A stretch of DNA of 64,000 bases. It comes from Laguncularia racemosa (Eukaryota > Streptophyta > Magnoliopsida > Myrtales > Combretaceae). Position numbers and translations under genes: made by a program. The first letter of the stretch is position 1. The number at the start of each line of letters is the position of its first letter. Below are positions 13,089-24,707 of the stretch, piece by piece. A model generated the notes under the pieces. That model saw only the letters and a program-made list of their open reading frames with translations. It made no database searches and was not told the origin of the DNA. The stretch is from positions 248,001 through 312,000 of the forward strand of contig JBBMOL010000281.1 in the NCBI GenBank assembly GCA_037954665.1, in the 5' to 3' direction.

Positions 13089-13146
13089 TTCCCAAATTTA
13101 TTATATAGTTGGTTAGCTAAATTAACATAGCTTGTTAATTTGGGAA
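13089..13146. repeat. Small inverted repeat
   Basis: TTCCCAAATT at the left end and AATTTGGGAA at the right end form a perfect 10-bp inverted repeat about 58 bp across. It may be a tiny MITE-like relic or a chance hairpin. Confidence 0.5.
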
Positions 13147-14888
13147 TTAAGTTATTCAATTAAGGATAATTTTAGGCTTAGGGGTTTCGTTCCTAGAGAT
13201 TTCGCTTTTAGTTCCGTCATTTAGTTTTAATTCTACTATATTTTGGGTTCAAACTGATAGTATTGTGGGATTAACTAATTAAGTTTTAGGTCTTAATTAA
13301 TTATTATTATTATTTTCTTTTGAAGTCACGACTCAAATAGTATTACGGGCCTCTAGGTCTCATCTAAGCATCCTAGATTCTAGTAGTAGCCATTTTACAT
13401 TACTTAAGATCTGAATAGATATTTGGTACACCCAGTCCACTGGAACTATGTATTTCGGCCCGAGTAGTGTTGGTGACTTCCATGTTTAATTTATTGATGC
13501 ACAACCTTAACCTTTAGCATGGGCTTAATTCTTAAATTGAGTGGATTAATTGGAATTACTGTACTTATGGAACTTGTCATTGGTCTTTGCCAAATGGAAG
13601 TTTTCTTCTCCAAAAGAAAAATTTATTTTATTTTATTTATTCATTTATTATTAGTATTATTTATTTATTTATTATTTTTTATTTCTATTGTATTTTTTAT
13701 ATATATATTTTCATTTTTTTTTACCTAAAGTGATCATTATCAAGAATATAATATTATGTAAAATAAGACTTGTATACCTTTGTCTTTTGGGAGGGACATT
13801 TTGACATGTATATGTATTTACTTCTACAAATTACAAATCTAAATATATATATTTCCATTCTACTGTATAGCATCTCTAAATTAATAAAATTCATATCCCA
13901 ACATGAAGAATTAAGGTTAAATGCATATGTCCACATGGTAAATGATTCTCCAAAATTTATTTTTCCCTTGGTCAACAATTCTAAAACTCCATTTACAAAT
14001 ATGATGTAAAATGCATAAATGGAATGTAAGTACCTTTAAATTCCGACATGCACATGTTTCAACTGTATTTTCACTCGTACATTAATATGATATCATTGTA
14101 TTTATTTTTATTTGTTATTATTTTTTTTCTAATTCTTTTCTTTTTAATTAGTCATTGGCAAGCATGTTAAAATATAGAAAATAAATAAGTTTTCGCTCCT
14201 TTGTTGTTGATCAAGATGTCCGTAGTTACTATTAGATTGCTTCTTATTTTAATTCCACTCTTTAGGTCTTTGGTTGGTTCAACTTACTGGCAAAATCAAT
14301 AAATGCTTAAAATTTTCCTACAGCAGGTTTCGTAATTTATAGAAGTAAACATTCGATTCTTACAACTTACAATATATTACAAGTATGTAAAAGACATAAC
14401 AAGGTCAGTAGAGTTTGGGCATTGCTTATGTATGTGTGTCTATATAGTTTTCTTTTCTAGCATCAAGAAGCAATATATGTTCTATTTTTCTGTACACTTC
14501 CACCGTGCATGGTTAAAGCTAATTTCTAAAACTTTATAGCTTACCAACAATGAGAAAGCAATAAGGAAGCAACATTGTATTCGTACATCTCCCATAAAGC
14601 ACTACGGTATTGTATATGCACAGACACGTATGTATATTATAATTTCATTTACTAATATATATATTCAGATAATTTAGAGAATGAGCTACGAACTTTACTT
14701 TTAAGGTTGAGTATTTGAATCAGATAGACAAGATGGCCCCTCAAGCTGTTGTTGTTTGATTGAAAATGGAGATAGTAGTGGGGTGATGTTTGGATGGAGC
14801 GTCTAAGAGGAGATGGTTGCTGTGGTTTGATGACAACCGCCGTGCCCTGTTTTTTCATACCTAAGACGGGGACGTCCCAAAAGGGAAT

Positions 14889-15063
14889 AGAGGGGGTTGG
14901 GAAAAAAGAAAAAAAAAAAAAAAAGGAAAGGGGGAGAGAGGGCGGGGGGGTTTAATGGAGCTCACGCGAGTACTCCAGTGTTGGTCTATTTTCATGGCCA
15001 TGAGCAAGGGACACTCGAGAGTTGCGATTACCGAAAAGAAGAAGGAGAAGGAGGAGGAGGTGG
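14889..15063. repeat. Purine-rich, low-complexity tract
   Basis: Long A and G runs (a 15-nt A run, GGGGGAGAGAGGGCGGGGGG, later AAGAAGAAGGAGAAGGAGG) make a strand-biased purine segment. No coding sense is visible. Confidence 0.6.
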
Positions 15064-15316
15064 TTGAAGTTGGTGCCGTCCATCATGTTCTTTCCTCTTT
15101 TTTCTTTTTAATATTGTAGAAGCTAGAAGCCGGGCTACTCTCAAGATGGAAATGAAGGAAACGGAAAGAGAGCAAATAGGCTCGTTCTAGCAAGACGCAA
15201 CAATATAAATGATAGAACTGAGAAGGACATATAACTCTTAGATATATGTATATTTCTTAAAATAAGTTATAAGTTTTTCCTCACGGCTTTACTAGACAAA
15301 GTCTGCTCGAGACATC

Positions 15317-15367
15317 AAGTAAAGCTGCTACACACTCTGGTACATAAAGTAAAGCTGCTGCACACTA
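15317..15367. repeat. Short direct repeat, 30-bp period
   Basis: AAGTAAAGCTGCTACACACT at 15317 recurs at 15347 as AAGTAAAGCTGCTGCACACT with one difference. There are two copies only. Confidence 0.7.
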
Positions 15368-15699
15368 TAATAGCATAATATGTCTACTAAATAACATTCA
15401 TATATTCTAAGGATGCTAAAGTTAAAAGCTCGCAAAGATTCCTTCATATAAGACATTTTACTTCCATTTTATCTATACTGCTTGTATTCTTGAAATTTTT
15501 GTCTAATATGAGGAATGGTCTCTTGGTAATCTTTACTAGATACCCATGGTACTTTTGATTCAAAGGGTCCAAGCCATATTTCTAGTGGAATTGTGAGATT
15601 GCCAATGCATAATCTCTTTTGAATTTCTCTATATTAGGACCCATTACTCGTTATGTCACCAGCAAACCCATTGAGAAAAAGACAAGTAGAAACTAGATA

Positions 15700-16290
15700 A
15701 TAATTGTATCATTTAATCTCTACGCAATACTGTCTTAGTTGTGCTAGAAGTCTTATGCTCAAAACATGGAATTCAAGATTTTTTGTAACTAGATTATTAA
15801 TCCATTTGGCTATGATTTGTTTCCATGTGAGCAAGGTTCTAAACCATCCCTTTAATTTTGTTAATTAAGGAAGATGGTTTGCACTTGGTGTTTGCTCGAT
15901 TTTTTTTGCCAAAATTGAAGTGCCTCAAGGTCAAGAAATCGAATAACAATGATATAATGATGCATCAAATACCAATGAAACCACTCAAGTTGTTTTGGAA
16001 ACACAGTTTTAGGATTAAACCTAAAAACATGTGAATGAATAAATAGATATCTAAGGTGTAGACCAAAAGGTCCAAGATTTAATCCTCCATATGGTTTGAA
16101 TATCAATAGTTGATAGTCCCATATTTTTGCTTTTGAGTTTTTTGCAAATCTCCCACTTGCAATTATCTCTACAAGTTCTAGGGGTCCTATTTTCCAAAAC
16201 CTCTTTGATTTGTGTCATCGTAGAGGATTAAGTAAGTGAGATGGTCTTGGAAGACTAGGTCTAAGATGCTTATACATTATTATTATAGGA
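15700..16290 (-). pseudogene. C-terminal extension of the pararetrovirus polyprotein
   Basis: A frame at 15861-16106 contains QLEWFHWYLMHHYIIVIRFL and similar aromatic-rich wording that follows RNase H in some endogenous caulimovirids. No function can be assigned. The end of the viral relic is estimated. Confidence 0.45.
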
Positions 16291-16299
16291 CTCTTGACC

Positions 16300-16690
16300 A
16301 TTTATTTAGCTTTCTATGGTCTAGAAAGAAAGTCAGCAATAGAATTTTTCTCACCCTTGATGTGCTTGACTTCATATCAATACCTAGAAAACCATTCTTG
16401 CCATCTCAATAATTAGGGATGTGGTACGCTTTTCTGCTTGAATTGCAGCATCTTTGGGACGGAATACATGTCCATTTCAATTTAAAAATGGCTTCCCATA
16501 AGGTAGTATTCAAATTTTTGGATCGCATACTTGACTATAAGTATTTCCTTGAATGTGGAATTATATTGATTTTTTTTATTCTTTGAATTTTTTGCTTCGA
16601 TATCCACAAATTTATCTCGTTATCAATTTCTTCCAAAAGTATGGCACCCCAATATTTGCCACTTGCATTGGTTTAGAGTATAAACTGACC
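16300..16690 (-). pseudogene. Pararetrovirus RNase H
   Basis: The minus strand shows YNSTFKEILIVKYAIQKFEY and MGSHF with DMYSVPKMLQFK, then HIKGEKNSIADFLSR, the hallmarks of caulimovirid RNase H. Frame changes occur upstream. The DFLS motif keeps the last catalytic Asp. Confidence 0.8.
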
Positions 16691-16899
16691 TCCTAATGGG
16701 ATCTTTAGAGTTGGTATTTTTGAAGTTTTGTTTTTTTAAGGAACTCGACTACTTGAGTTTGTTGCTTTCCCCAAGGTGGATGCTCTTTTTTCAACATCTT
16801 AGAAAGAGTGCTGGTATAGTAGGAGGTCTTAGGCATAAAGTCTCTTGGGTAGTTTACTATACGTAAAAATTATTAGATTTGCTCAGTGTTGAAATCCTT

Positions 16900-17590
16900 G
16901 TTAGGGTTGTAATAGTTCTTGTGCAATGGTGGTTATGGTTATAACATTCATCTTTAATCTTCATTATGAAAAACTCCATTTTTGGGTTTGCCAATCTTCA
17001 TCTTTTGCTTTGACAACATGATCCCATAGGATTTTACTATCTCATAAAGCTTTATCAAAAGCTCTTCATGGGATTCTTCGTTTGGGCTGTAAAGGAGGAT
17101 ATCATCAATGTAGATAATAGCACAATTTACAATAAGCTCAAATATACGTATCATGGCCTTTTGAAATAGTGATGGTGCTATTTTGAGCCCAAAAGGATGA
17201 ACCTTCCATTGGTAGTGGTGGTTTAGGATGTAAAACCCTACTATTTTCCGAATGAATTCCTAATTGCTAGAAGCCAACTTTGAGGTCAAATTTAGGAAAT
17301 ACTTTAGGGAATTGGGAATTTGCTATCTTGTAGAAAGTGATTAAGAGGTTGATAGTTAATTACTAGCTTGAGCTTTCCACAGGCTAGTTCAGCCCTTTTA
17401 TTGATATAGAAGGCCACACAAGCCCATTAGGACTTTGACTATTCTATCAACCCTTGCTGCAATAGTTCTTGACACTCTTGCTCTGCCAATTTAGCATTCT
17501 TTGGGTTCTTGCCTAAGTGGCTAGCTTTTGTAAAGCTGACATCTTCATTCTTTTTAAAATTAAATCTTATGAAAAATTCCCCATTCCTCT
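16900..17590 (-). pseudogene. Pararetrovirus reverse transcriptase
   Basis: Fragments in changing frames keep the RT order: KNAKLAEQECQELLQQGLIE, LVINYQPLNHFLQD, then the active site YIDDILLYS and LSKQKMKIGK in the 16954-17154 frame. Several stops lie before the active site, and a stretch between the finger and palm regions is missing. In the living virus this domain copies pregenomic RNA into DNA. Confidence 0.85.
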
Positions 17591-17601
17591 AAAGTGGATG
17601 A

Positions 17602-17820
17602 TCACATTTCTTGAGGAATTCGATATGATTTTCTATGTGGGATTCTTGCTTCAAAATTTTTGCAATTTCTAACATTGTTAGTGCCTTGACTAGGAACAAT
17701 TGTATATGGCTTGAAGTACTTTTTGTATCTTATGCCATTGGGATGAATTTTTAGCTGTGCTATATTTGAAAGTATGTCCCATCCTATCACATTGTCTTTA
17801 TTAGGCAATTTTGACTCCAT
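17602..17820 (-). pseudogene. Pararetrovirus aspartic protease, C-terminal part
   Basis: The frame contains VIGWDILSN, then LKIHPNGIRYKKYF, the C-terminal side of a caulimovirid retropepsin and its link to RT. The catalytic Asp region is not readable in this frame. It is directly followed by the RT region on the same strand. Confidence 0.7.
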
Positions 17821-18269
17821 GGATAGGAGTGATTATCCAGCAGTTTGGGAAAAATTGGATCTTGATGGGTTTGCTCTTTAAGTAGACCTTGAGTTCTTCA
17901 TTTGATCTAGTTACAATGGTCCTAGTGTATGCACTCTAGTCAAGGATGCTTTCAATTGTTGTTGTGTCAATGAAGGTAATCATGGCAATTGCTTTAGCAT
18001 ACCTTCTTGTGAGAATGTAGGTTGAGACATGAGGTGTTTTGAGTACACTCATCATTTCCCCTAGCATGTCTAGCTCCATGCATTGGATTAAGTATGATTC
18101 ATCTCCTAAATCTAGCCATTTTAGGCTAGAGGTTTCTGATTATACTTGAAGAGAAAACAACGTTTTTTCTAAGATCTTTTCATTTGCTAAGAGCAAAGAC
18201 TCAAGGTCTTCATCTTGTCTGATTCAAATACTTGTCCTTTTGAAGATCTCTTAGATCATCTTTTATGAT

Positions 18270-18345
18270 CCTTTATCTAGACATTGTTTCACATAGTGTC
18301 CCATTTTATTGTAGAGGAAGCATTGAGAAGGTTTCTTTCCCTTTC
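18270..18345 (-). pseudogene. Capsid zinc-knuckle remnant of the pararetrovirus
   Basis: The minus strand reads CFLYNKMGHYVKQC, a retroviral CCHC knuckle whose second Cys has become Tyr. It follows a Lys-rich stretch and precedes the protease region, the normal place in a caulimovirid polyprotein. Confidence 0.65.
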
Positions 18346-19182
18346 AACTTTTTTTTTGACAATTTTTCCACTTGGTTAGTCTCCTTCTTTTTAATTTCAA
18401 TGGTTTTTTTTTTTTTTTTTTTGCTGAAATTCTCCTAAAATGCCTCTTATCATGGAGGAACAAATGCGAGTCCATAAGGGAGTGCGTACACTTAATGAAT
18501 AGATTTGACTTCTTACACATCTTATCAAAGATCTTGCCTCCTTTTGTATAATCTCTAAGGATTTGCCTTCGATGGCAAGATGCAGAGTTTGCTATATCAC
18601 TCTAATTGGCACGTCTATGACTCTTTGATTTCTAAGTTTAAGAATCCTCTCTATTCCCCTGGATAGGGGTTTTAGAATAGAGGATAAGAAAATGGGTTTG
18701 AGAAAATAATATGCATTGAGTTGATAAAATAGTTAGACCATTTTTTTATAATGTCGGTCTAGATCTTTTTTCTTAAAGGAGCAACACTCTTGTCATTAAC
18801 CATGAATGAAAATCCTATAGCCTTGGTGAGTGTCAAAAGACTTTTATTATTTGTACTTATTTAAATATATTTATAAGGTATTTCTTGTGATTTATTGAAG
18901 AAAAGGATACTTATTTTGTGAAAAATTCATTTCAGGGTTTAAATAGCTTGTTTGAAAGATTTCATGATGATTAGAGAGAAATTAAGGCAAATTAAATAAG
19001 TTTTGATCAATTTTGCAAAATGAACAAATTTTCTTTTTTAGCCCCGCCTTTAACATGGCCATGATGAATGGTAGGATTGACCATAGCAAGCATCGAAGAT
19101 GAAAGCATATAGGCATTTTTTTTAGCCCCATCCCGAGCATAGCCATGCAGCGGACCATGCTGACCTACGATCACTAGAAAAC

Positions 19183-19190
19183 TATAAATA
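19183..19190 (+). promoter_or_regulatory. TATA box of LTR family A
   Basis: TATAAATA lies in the + orientation about 110 bp before the inner LTR, followed by a purine/T-rich leader. Confidence 0.45.
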
Positions 19191-19293
19191 ACACTTTGAT
19201 TTCATATCTAGACAGTTTTAGTTTAGTTTTTAGAGAGTTAGAGAGTTTTAGATTAGTTTTTCTAAACCCTAGGAGAGAAAATATGAAGAACTT

Positions 19294-20928
19294 TGATAGA
19301 GCCATTTTATACTCAATCTTTATAGTATGAAGTGTGTTAATTTATTATAGATTTTATAGAAATCATAAGGAAATGGTACTTAATTCTATTATGGTGATAA
19401 ATCAGGTTAAATGGAGTCAAGGGTGCTAATTCAAGTAAATTAGAGAAGTCATCTATAACTTGGATCAAAGACAAGGATTTACACCGCCGGAGGAAAGTAC
19501 ATGGGCGTGTAGTTGAAGTACACGGCCGTGTACTTAGTTTTGAAGCCACAGGAAACTACACGGTTGAAGTACACGACCGTGTATCTGTCTAGAAGGAGGT
19601 ACGGTTTTAGACACGGCCATGGAGGAAACCGTGCTACACACTGCATGAGAAGGAGAGAGACACGGCTTGTGACACGGCCGTGGTGGAAGACGTGGTGGCA
19701 GTCGTGGTCGAAGCCATGGTGGAAGTTGAAATGGAAGACGTGCTAAGGATGAGAAATTATGGAACATCAACCAGAGGATGGCACGGCTTGAGATCTGGCC
19801 ATGGTTGAAGCCGTGGTACACACTGATCACGGATGAAGACTTGTAGATTACCCACAGAGGAAGGCACGGCTTGACCCACGGTCGTGTTGTAGGGCATGCC
19901 AGGCGAACAAATATTTTCTTCTCCAGATTTATTTGAAAAAGGAAAGATATTTTCATATCTTGCTAGCAAAAGATCACCTGCCATTCCTTTAACAATATAA
20001 ATAGAACTAACCCTAGAGGGTTAGGGGGATCTTGGATCATCTTAGAGATAAGAAGGAAAGAAGGAGGCAGAGCTGGCAGCCGGGAACAGAGGCTTGTTAT
20101 GTTTTCACTTTTAATTTTCGTTTTTATGATGAACATGTGTAGCTAAGTAGTTTTTCTAGCCAAAGGGTCATAGAAGTTTGATTCTCCACGAATTGTGAGA
20201 TCTAATTGATTTGTATTTAATCTATTCTTTGTTTTTAGATATTCATATATCTTCTGAACGTCTTGTCATTATTATCTTTGTTGATTGGTATGAATTAGAG
20301 CTCTTCTACTCAATTAGCAAGTTAATATATTGTCAACTAACACGTCAAATTCGTAATTGTTTGATAGTTCTAGTCTCGGTGACACGATAACATGTTTGAT
20401 TATAAAATAGATGATCGAATTCATGTTATGGAGATGTATGATCATGTTTAAATAGGTTATCTTATAATCTACTGGTATGAATTGATAGTCTCTCTGGTTT
20501 TTAATGCTATTGATAGATTTAATCCTAAGAGCTTGTCTAGGGTTGTCTAATCGATAAGAGAAGTAATTAAAGAGCTTGTTTTGATTATCGAAGAAGTAAG
20601 GAGAGATAGGTTATTAGAGCTTGTTAATAACCATAACCAGTTTATCTAGAAATAAGGATAGAAGACATTTGCATCGATGATCAATTCTTAGAATTAAACT
20701 ATCTTGATTCCTTTGGCTAGGCTTTTATCAATATTCAATTTTATTATCTTGTTTCAATATTATTTTGATTCACAAACAAAACCCCCTATTTTTCTTTTCC
20801 TCTTTATTCGCTTTGAATAGAAATATATTTAACCAATTCCTGTGGATACGACCCTACTCACTACTATACGTAAATCATATCATTATCTAGGAGTAGGTTT
20901 TTATTTTTGTTGGATTCGACACCCATCA
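19294..20928 (+). mobile_element. Solo LTR (family B, copy 2) with 5-bp target duplication
   Basis: It starts TGATAGAGCC and ends ACCCATCA, flanked by AACTT on both sides (19289-19293 and 20929-20933), a perfect 5-bp duplication. It is homologous, in reverse orientation, to 2752-4027. TATAAATAG at 19996-20004 fixes the transcription direction as +. The U3 has many CACGGC/GCCGTG motifs and a perfect 20-bp palindrome at 19516-19535. The length is 1635 bp with no internal domain. It lies inside LTR family A. Confidence 0.93.
19516..19535. repeat. Perfect 20-bp palindrome
   Basis: AAGTACACGGCCGTGTACTT equals its own reverse complement. It lies in the U3 of solo LTR B. The other copy has a 14-bp version at 3730-3743. 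Confidence 0.95.
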
Positions 20929-21824
20929 AACTTCAAGAAAGAAATTGCTTATACATCATTGGAGATTACAAGACATCAATTATAAGGGTTTTATCTCTAT
21001 ATCATGATTTCTTTTATCATCTCTAGATTTTTTGTGCTTATTGTAAACTCCATGGAGGAGTAGATTTCTCATGCCTTGCATTTTGTAAAATTCTAAACCA
21101 TGTGAATTGAATTGCTTTTTGATTAATGAAAAATTCGTGCCTTTATATCTATTCATATGATTTCATTTTCTTGTGATTGATTTGTGCACATAATTGCATG
21201 TTTGATTCTTTTAGATGGAAAGAGGTTTTATCTAATAGGATTGATCTTCATGAATAGAGAAATTGCGTGTTTCACCTAGAGGTAGGGAAATTCCGATTTT
21301 CTACTATAAGAATTTAATTATTGTTATAAGGATCATGAACTTCATGCAATCTTATATAACATTAGTGAGGGAAAGGTCTCCACTATCTCATGTATGGTTA
21401 GAAATTAATTAACTTGAGGGAGTAATTGATTTAGTTTATGAGATCCTACAGTGTAAAGTATGAATAATTCATTAATCAATCTATTATCATAAGAATTTTA
21501 AGGTTTATGGTAGATCAAGACGAGGGGTATGCCTTGTGATTGAATTAATCTTTTGAGAGCATACATAATTGACCTTAAGGTTGTTAGATTAGTTGTTTAG
21601 TATTTGAATCATAAATTTCACTTCAAGGTTTAGGCTAAATAGTAGAAAAACTGTAATACTAGTGCTTGTTTTCAAAATCTCTATAGATGACATCCTAAAA
21701 TTTATGCTATATTAGATAGGTACACTTGCTTAGCTTAGATCATAGATTTAATTGGGTTTATAAATTTAGAATTTGATGCAATTTGTAAGCAGTCATTACA
21801 CCTCTTTAGCCATTATGAGTATGC

Positions 21825-23065
21825 AATATCATCAATGGTAAATATCATAGTTCTTTAGGAGGCTTTCTTTTTGTAATAGTAGGCTTGGGATTAAATGTCG
21901 CAGATCTTATCTCATCATCATCATTGCTTTTGACCATTAGGATTAGAGGATTTTCACTAGATGCTTGCAAGCTTTCTGGGCTAGAGGAAATTTATTCCTC
22001 CTATTCTAAGCTAGATTCATAACTTGAATCTAATTTTGACTCATCTCTTGGGGAATCATTACTCATCTTCATTTCCTCTTCTGTAGAATTTTGAGCATTA
22101 GGGGGATTGTCTAAGTCCAATTTTGGATCATCTTACTCTTCATCTGAGTGTGTTATATCAACTATGGGGATTTTTTTTTTCTTGGTATTTCTTGAGGAAA
22201 GTTTTGACATGATCATTTTCCTCTTGTATTTTTACCATATAAGCCCTTGGCTTAGGACCTGGGTTGCTCATGCCATCATCACTATCCAACCTTTGGGTGT
22301 TATAAGGATCTTGTGTGGGCATAGAAAATCTAGATATTTGTCTAAAGTTAGAGCCTTCTTTGCCTTTCTCCTTTTTTTTTTCTTGGTTGCCTCCATTTCT
22401 CTTGTATGATTTCTTAGTTCAATAATTCTTTTCTTTAGAGACTGGTGTGCTCCTTCTGAAAGAGAAATTGAGGTTTTATGAGGCTTCTCTACTCTAGTGT
22501 TCATGAATAGGCTTTTATTTTTATTTTTTTTAATTTCCTTCTCCTTTTGATCTACAAATTTGTCTAGAGTAGGTCCTACACTAGATATGGATCTTTTGAC
22601 CTCACTTAGCCTCTTTTGGAGGACAACAATAATTTTAAGATGGTCATCTACTTTCTTTTCAATAGTAGATAATCTTTGTTGAATACTTTCAATATAGGAT
22701 CCTATTCTTTTTAACATTCTGTTTTGAGCCAGAGTATTATTAGTTTGCCAATTTAAGATTGCTTCTACCATGCCACTCTTTCTCTAGTTTCCCTTGACAT
22801 CCTTATTTGTGGGATCCTTAATTTTGGGAACGTGGCAACAGTTGTTTATTTGATATTCTTCTAGAGGTTGAAAATCTTTGTTATCATCTGTTGCTTTCAT
22901 CATGAAGAGAGGGTTTTGAGTCTCTTTTTCTTTTGAGGATGAAGATTGCTCATCTAGTTTGTTATATTTATCTCTTGAGGGTTTTTGGATAAGATTGTCT
23001 AAGAAATCCTCAGCTTCACTATCTTTCAAGCTTGTTAATTCTTCATCGAATTCATCAATGGACAT
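21825..23065 (-). pseudogene. Pararetrovirus coiled-coil / capsid N-terminal region
   Basis: Two minus-strand frames, 22784-23065 (acidic, MSIDEFDEEL) and 22268-22771 (WQTNNTLAQNRMLKRIGSYI, then a heptad-rich coiled coil and a Lys-rich patch KKKKRRKAKK), match the virion-associated/capsid N-terminal region of endogenous caulimovirids. More viral coding wording (RSATFNPKPT) continues down to about 21.83 kb, where the inserted LTR begins. The basic patch may have bound nucleic acid (inference). Confidence 0.65.
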
Positions 23066-23599
23066 CTCTTTTCTTGAGATCTTGGAGGATGAAGCATTAT
23101 CCTCTTTTCTTTTCTTAGGAGGAGGTTAGCTTTTAGGGACCCATTTCAATCTTGAGTGTGGGTCACTCTTGTGGCAATAGATGAGTCCTTTGTGGAGAGA
23201 CTCTAGTGATGGAATAGTTTCAACCTATCAAGAATCTAATCTCAATCCTTTGCAGTCTATTATAAATCTCTTATAAGGACTTTTTAGGTGGCTTTGAAGA
23301 ATTTTTGTTCTTTGATGAAGGACCATTTTTATTGTTTGGTGGTGGTTAGTTCTTCTTAGGATCTCTGTAGGAGAGCATATACTACCATTGTCTATAATTT
23401 TCCCCAAGAGGTCCTATAATAGGAACTATACCTTGATATCTTATCCAATAGCTAGAAGAAGACTTCTTTTTCCTCGGTGAGCCTTCTTAGTTGTGGTATG
23501 GAAAATTCTTGCTGACATAATAGTCATCGCATTGAAATGAAAATGCCCATTAAATGGGTCTTTGAAGTAATATGTAAATCTCTCTTAATTATCAAAATG

Positions 23600-24455
23600 T
23601 TTGATAATTTGTTGTAGTACATTATTTAGCTTAAAAGCTTTGTAATTATCTATTGGTTGAATTGTGAAGAAGGTTAGGAAGGTTGAAGGTGTAGGGCTTT
23701 CCTTTGTGGTCTTCTATCAAAACTAATGGAGATAGTTCCATCATTTCTTCTAATGAAGATTGAATCTATTGATTAGATGGGTACTAAATTTTGTTGGTGT
23801 ACCACATAATTAGTAACCCAGCTCTGAAGTAAGAGCTTCATCAAACCTTCTATTTTCAATTATCTTGGCACATGTTTGCATGTAGGTGTAAGCATGGTGT
23901 CTATAGTGATTATTAAAGCATCATCTCCTTTGTCTAGCAAAGCCAAATCTAAGGAATGATTCTAGACCCTATATACCATTTAGTAGTGTAGGAAAGCTAC
24001 AATAACCTTAGGAGTTTCTGGTCCTCCCATTACTTGGACTTGAACCTTCAATGCTGTGGCAATGCAAGATTGTAGTTAGGAAATAGTATAGTAACCATCG
24101 TTCTTTCATCCAGGGTCATCTTTATGGTGCCATTACACGCCTCTTGGTATTCTAGGTACATGGTGTACAAAAGTGCCATTTTAGGCACCATAGGTAAGCC
24201 TTTTCTCCCATGATAAGTTAAAGTGAGCCTTATTGCTTTAAAATGAAGGTGAGTATATTTTTGTGACTACTATAATCTAGGGAGTTCAAGAGGAATTTGG
24301 AGGGTTACCTTATCCTCTTCTTGAGTGACTAGAATAAGATATATATCAAAGCAGGTTAATTGGATATACTCTCTTACTTCTTTAGATTGAGGTTTTATTA
24401 AGGTCTTAAGTGATATCACTTTCAAAGGCTTTACAAAAGTAGAATATGGGTTCAC
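23600..24455 (-). pseudogene. Pararetrovirus movement protein region
   Basis: The frame at 24270-24455 (start MNPYSTFVKPLKVISL, then LIKPQSKEVREYIQLTCFD) matches the N-terminal part of the movement protein region of endogenous caulimovirids. Further frames down to about 23.6 kb keep traces such as KMALLYTMYLEYQEACNGTI and TLDERTMVTILFPNYN. In the virus this protein would help passage between cells. Stops and frameshifts divide the frame. It is first in the viral order, directly after the primer site. Confidence 0.7.
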
Positions 24456-24692
24456 AATTTGAAAGAGTACTATCTAATTTTTTTCTTCTTTTAACAAATA
24501 TAAAACTTCATATAAGTAATCTACGTACTAGCACTGGATGTCTTGATTGGGGTGTCAAGAGTGAAAGTGGCTACTATTTGTGATGGACTATGGGTAAGTG
24601 TATTATTGGTGGTATTGTTTGAGTTGTTGAAGGTGGTGGTGTTTTTCATATCAAATACTTACTCTCCCTTCCTCTTAAAGAAAAGAAATTGT

Positions 24693-24707
24693 CTAGCTCT
24701 GATACTA
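24693..24707 (-). other. tRNA-Met primer-binding site of the pararetrovirus
   Basis: Minus strand TAGTATCAGAGCTAG differs at one position from the canonical initiator-tRNA-Met site TGGTATCAGAGC. It lies about 240 nt upstream of the first viral reading frame, where caulimovirids start minus-strand DNA synthesis. Confidence 0.75.

Larger units (their letters stand above)
8716..15690. other. AT-rich stretch without a recognisable gene
   Basis: Open frames here are short, low in complexity and match nothing I know. The first kilobase next to the MURA relic may hold the outer end of the MULE, but I could not identify its inverted repeat. Local features include T-rich runs (8.8-9.5 kb), a 58-bp hairpin, purine tracts near 14.9-15.06 kb and a small direct repeat at 15.3 kb. 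Frames at 11255-11612 and 14652-14858 (minus) have near-balanced composition but no support as genes. Confidence 0.6.
18832..21800 (+). mobile_element. LTR (family A) inserted in the pararetrovirus, itself interrupted
   Basis: Viral coding sense stops at about 18831 and resumes at about 21825. The material between starts TGTCAAAAGAC at 18832 and holds a TATA box (TATAAATA, 19183-19190) and a leader with AAACCCTAGGAG, then R/U5-like sequence after 20934 (to about 21.8 kb). Without the inner LTR it is about 1.3 kb, a normal LTR size. No internal domain is present. The right end and a target duplication could not be fixed; candidate ends lie at about 21785-21810. Confidence 0.55.

Noticed and set aside
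19534..19956. 140-codon open frame on -
   Set aside because: It is the antisense of GC-rich repeats in the U3 of LTR B; its composition follows from the CACGG motif, not from coding constraint.
22107..22409. 100-codon hydrophobic frame on +
   Set aside because: Antisense of the Lys-rich coiled-coil region of the pararetrovirus; the Phe/Leu-rich look comes from complementary AAA and GAA codons.
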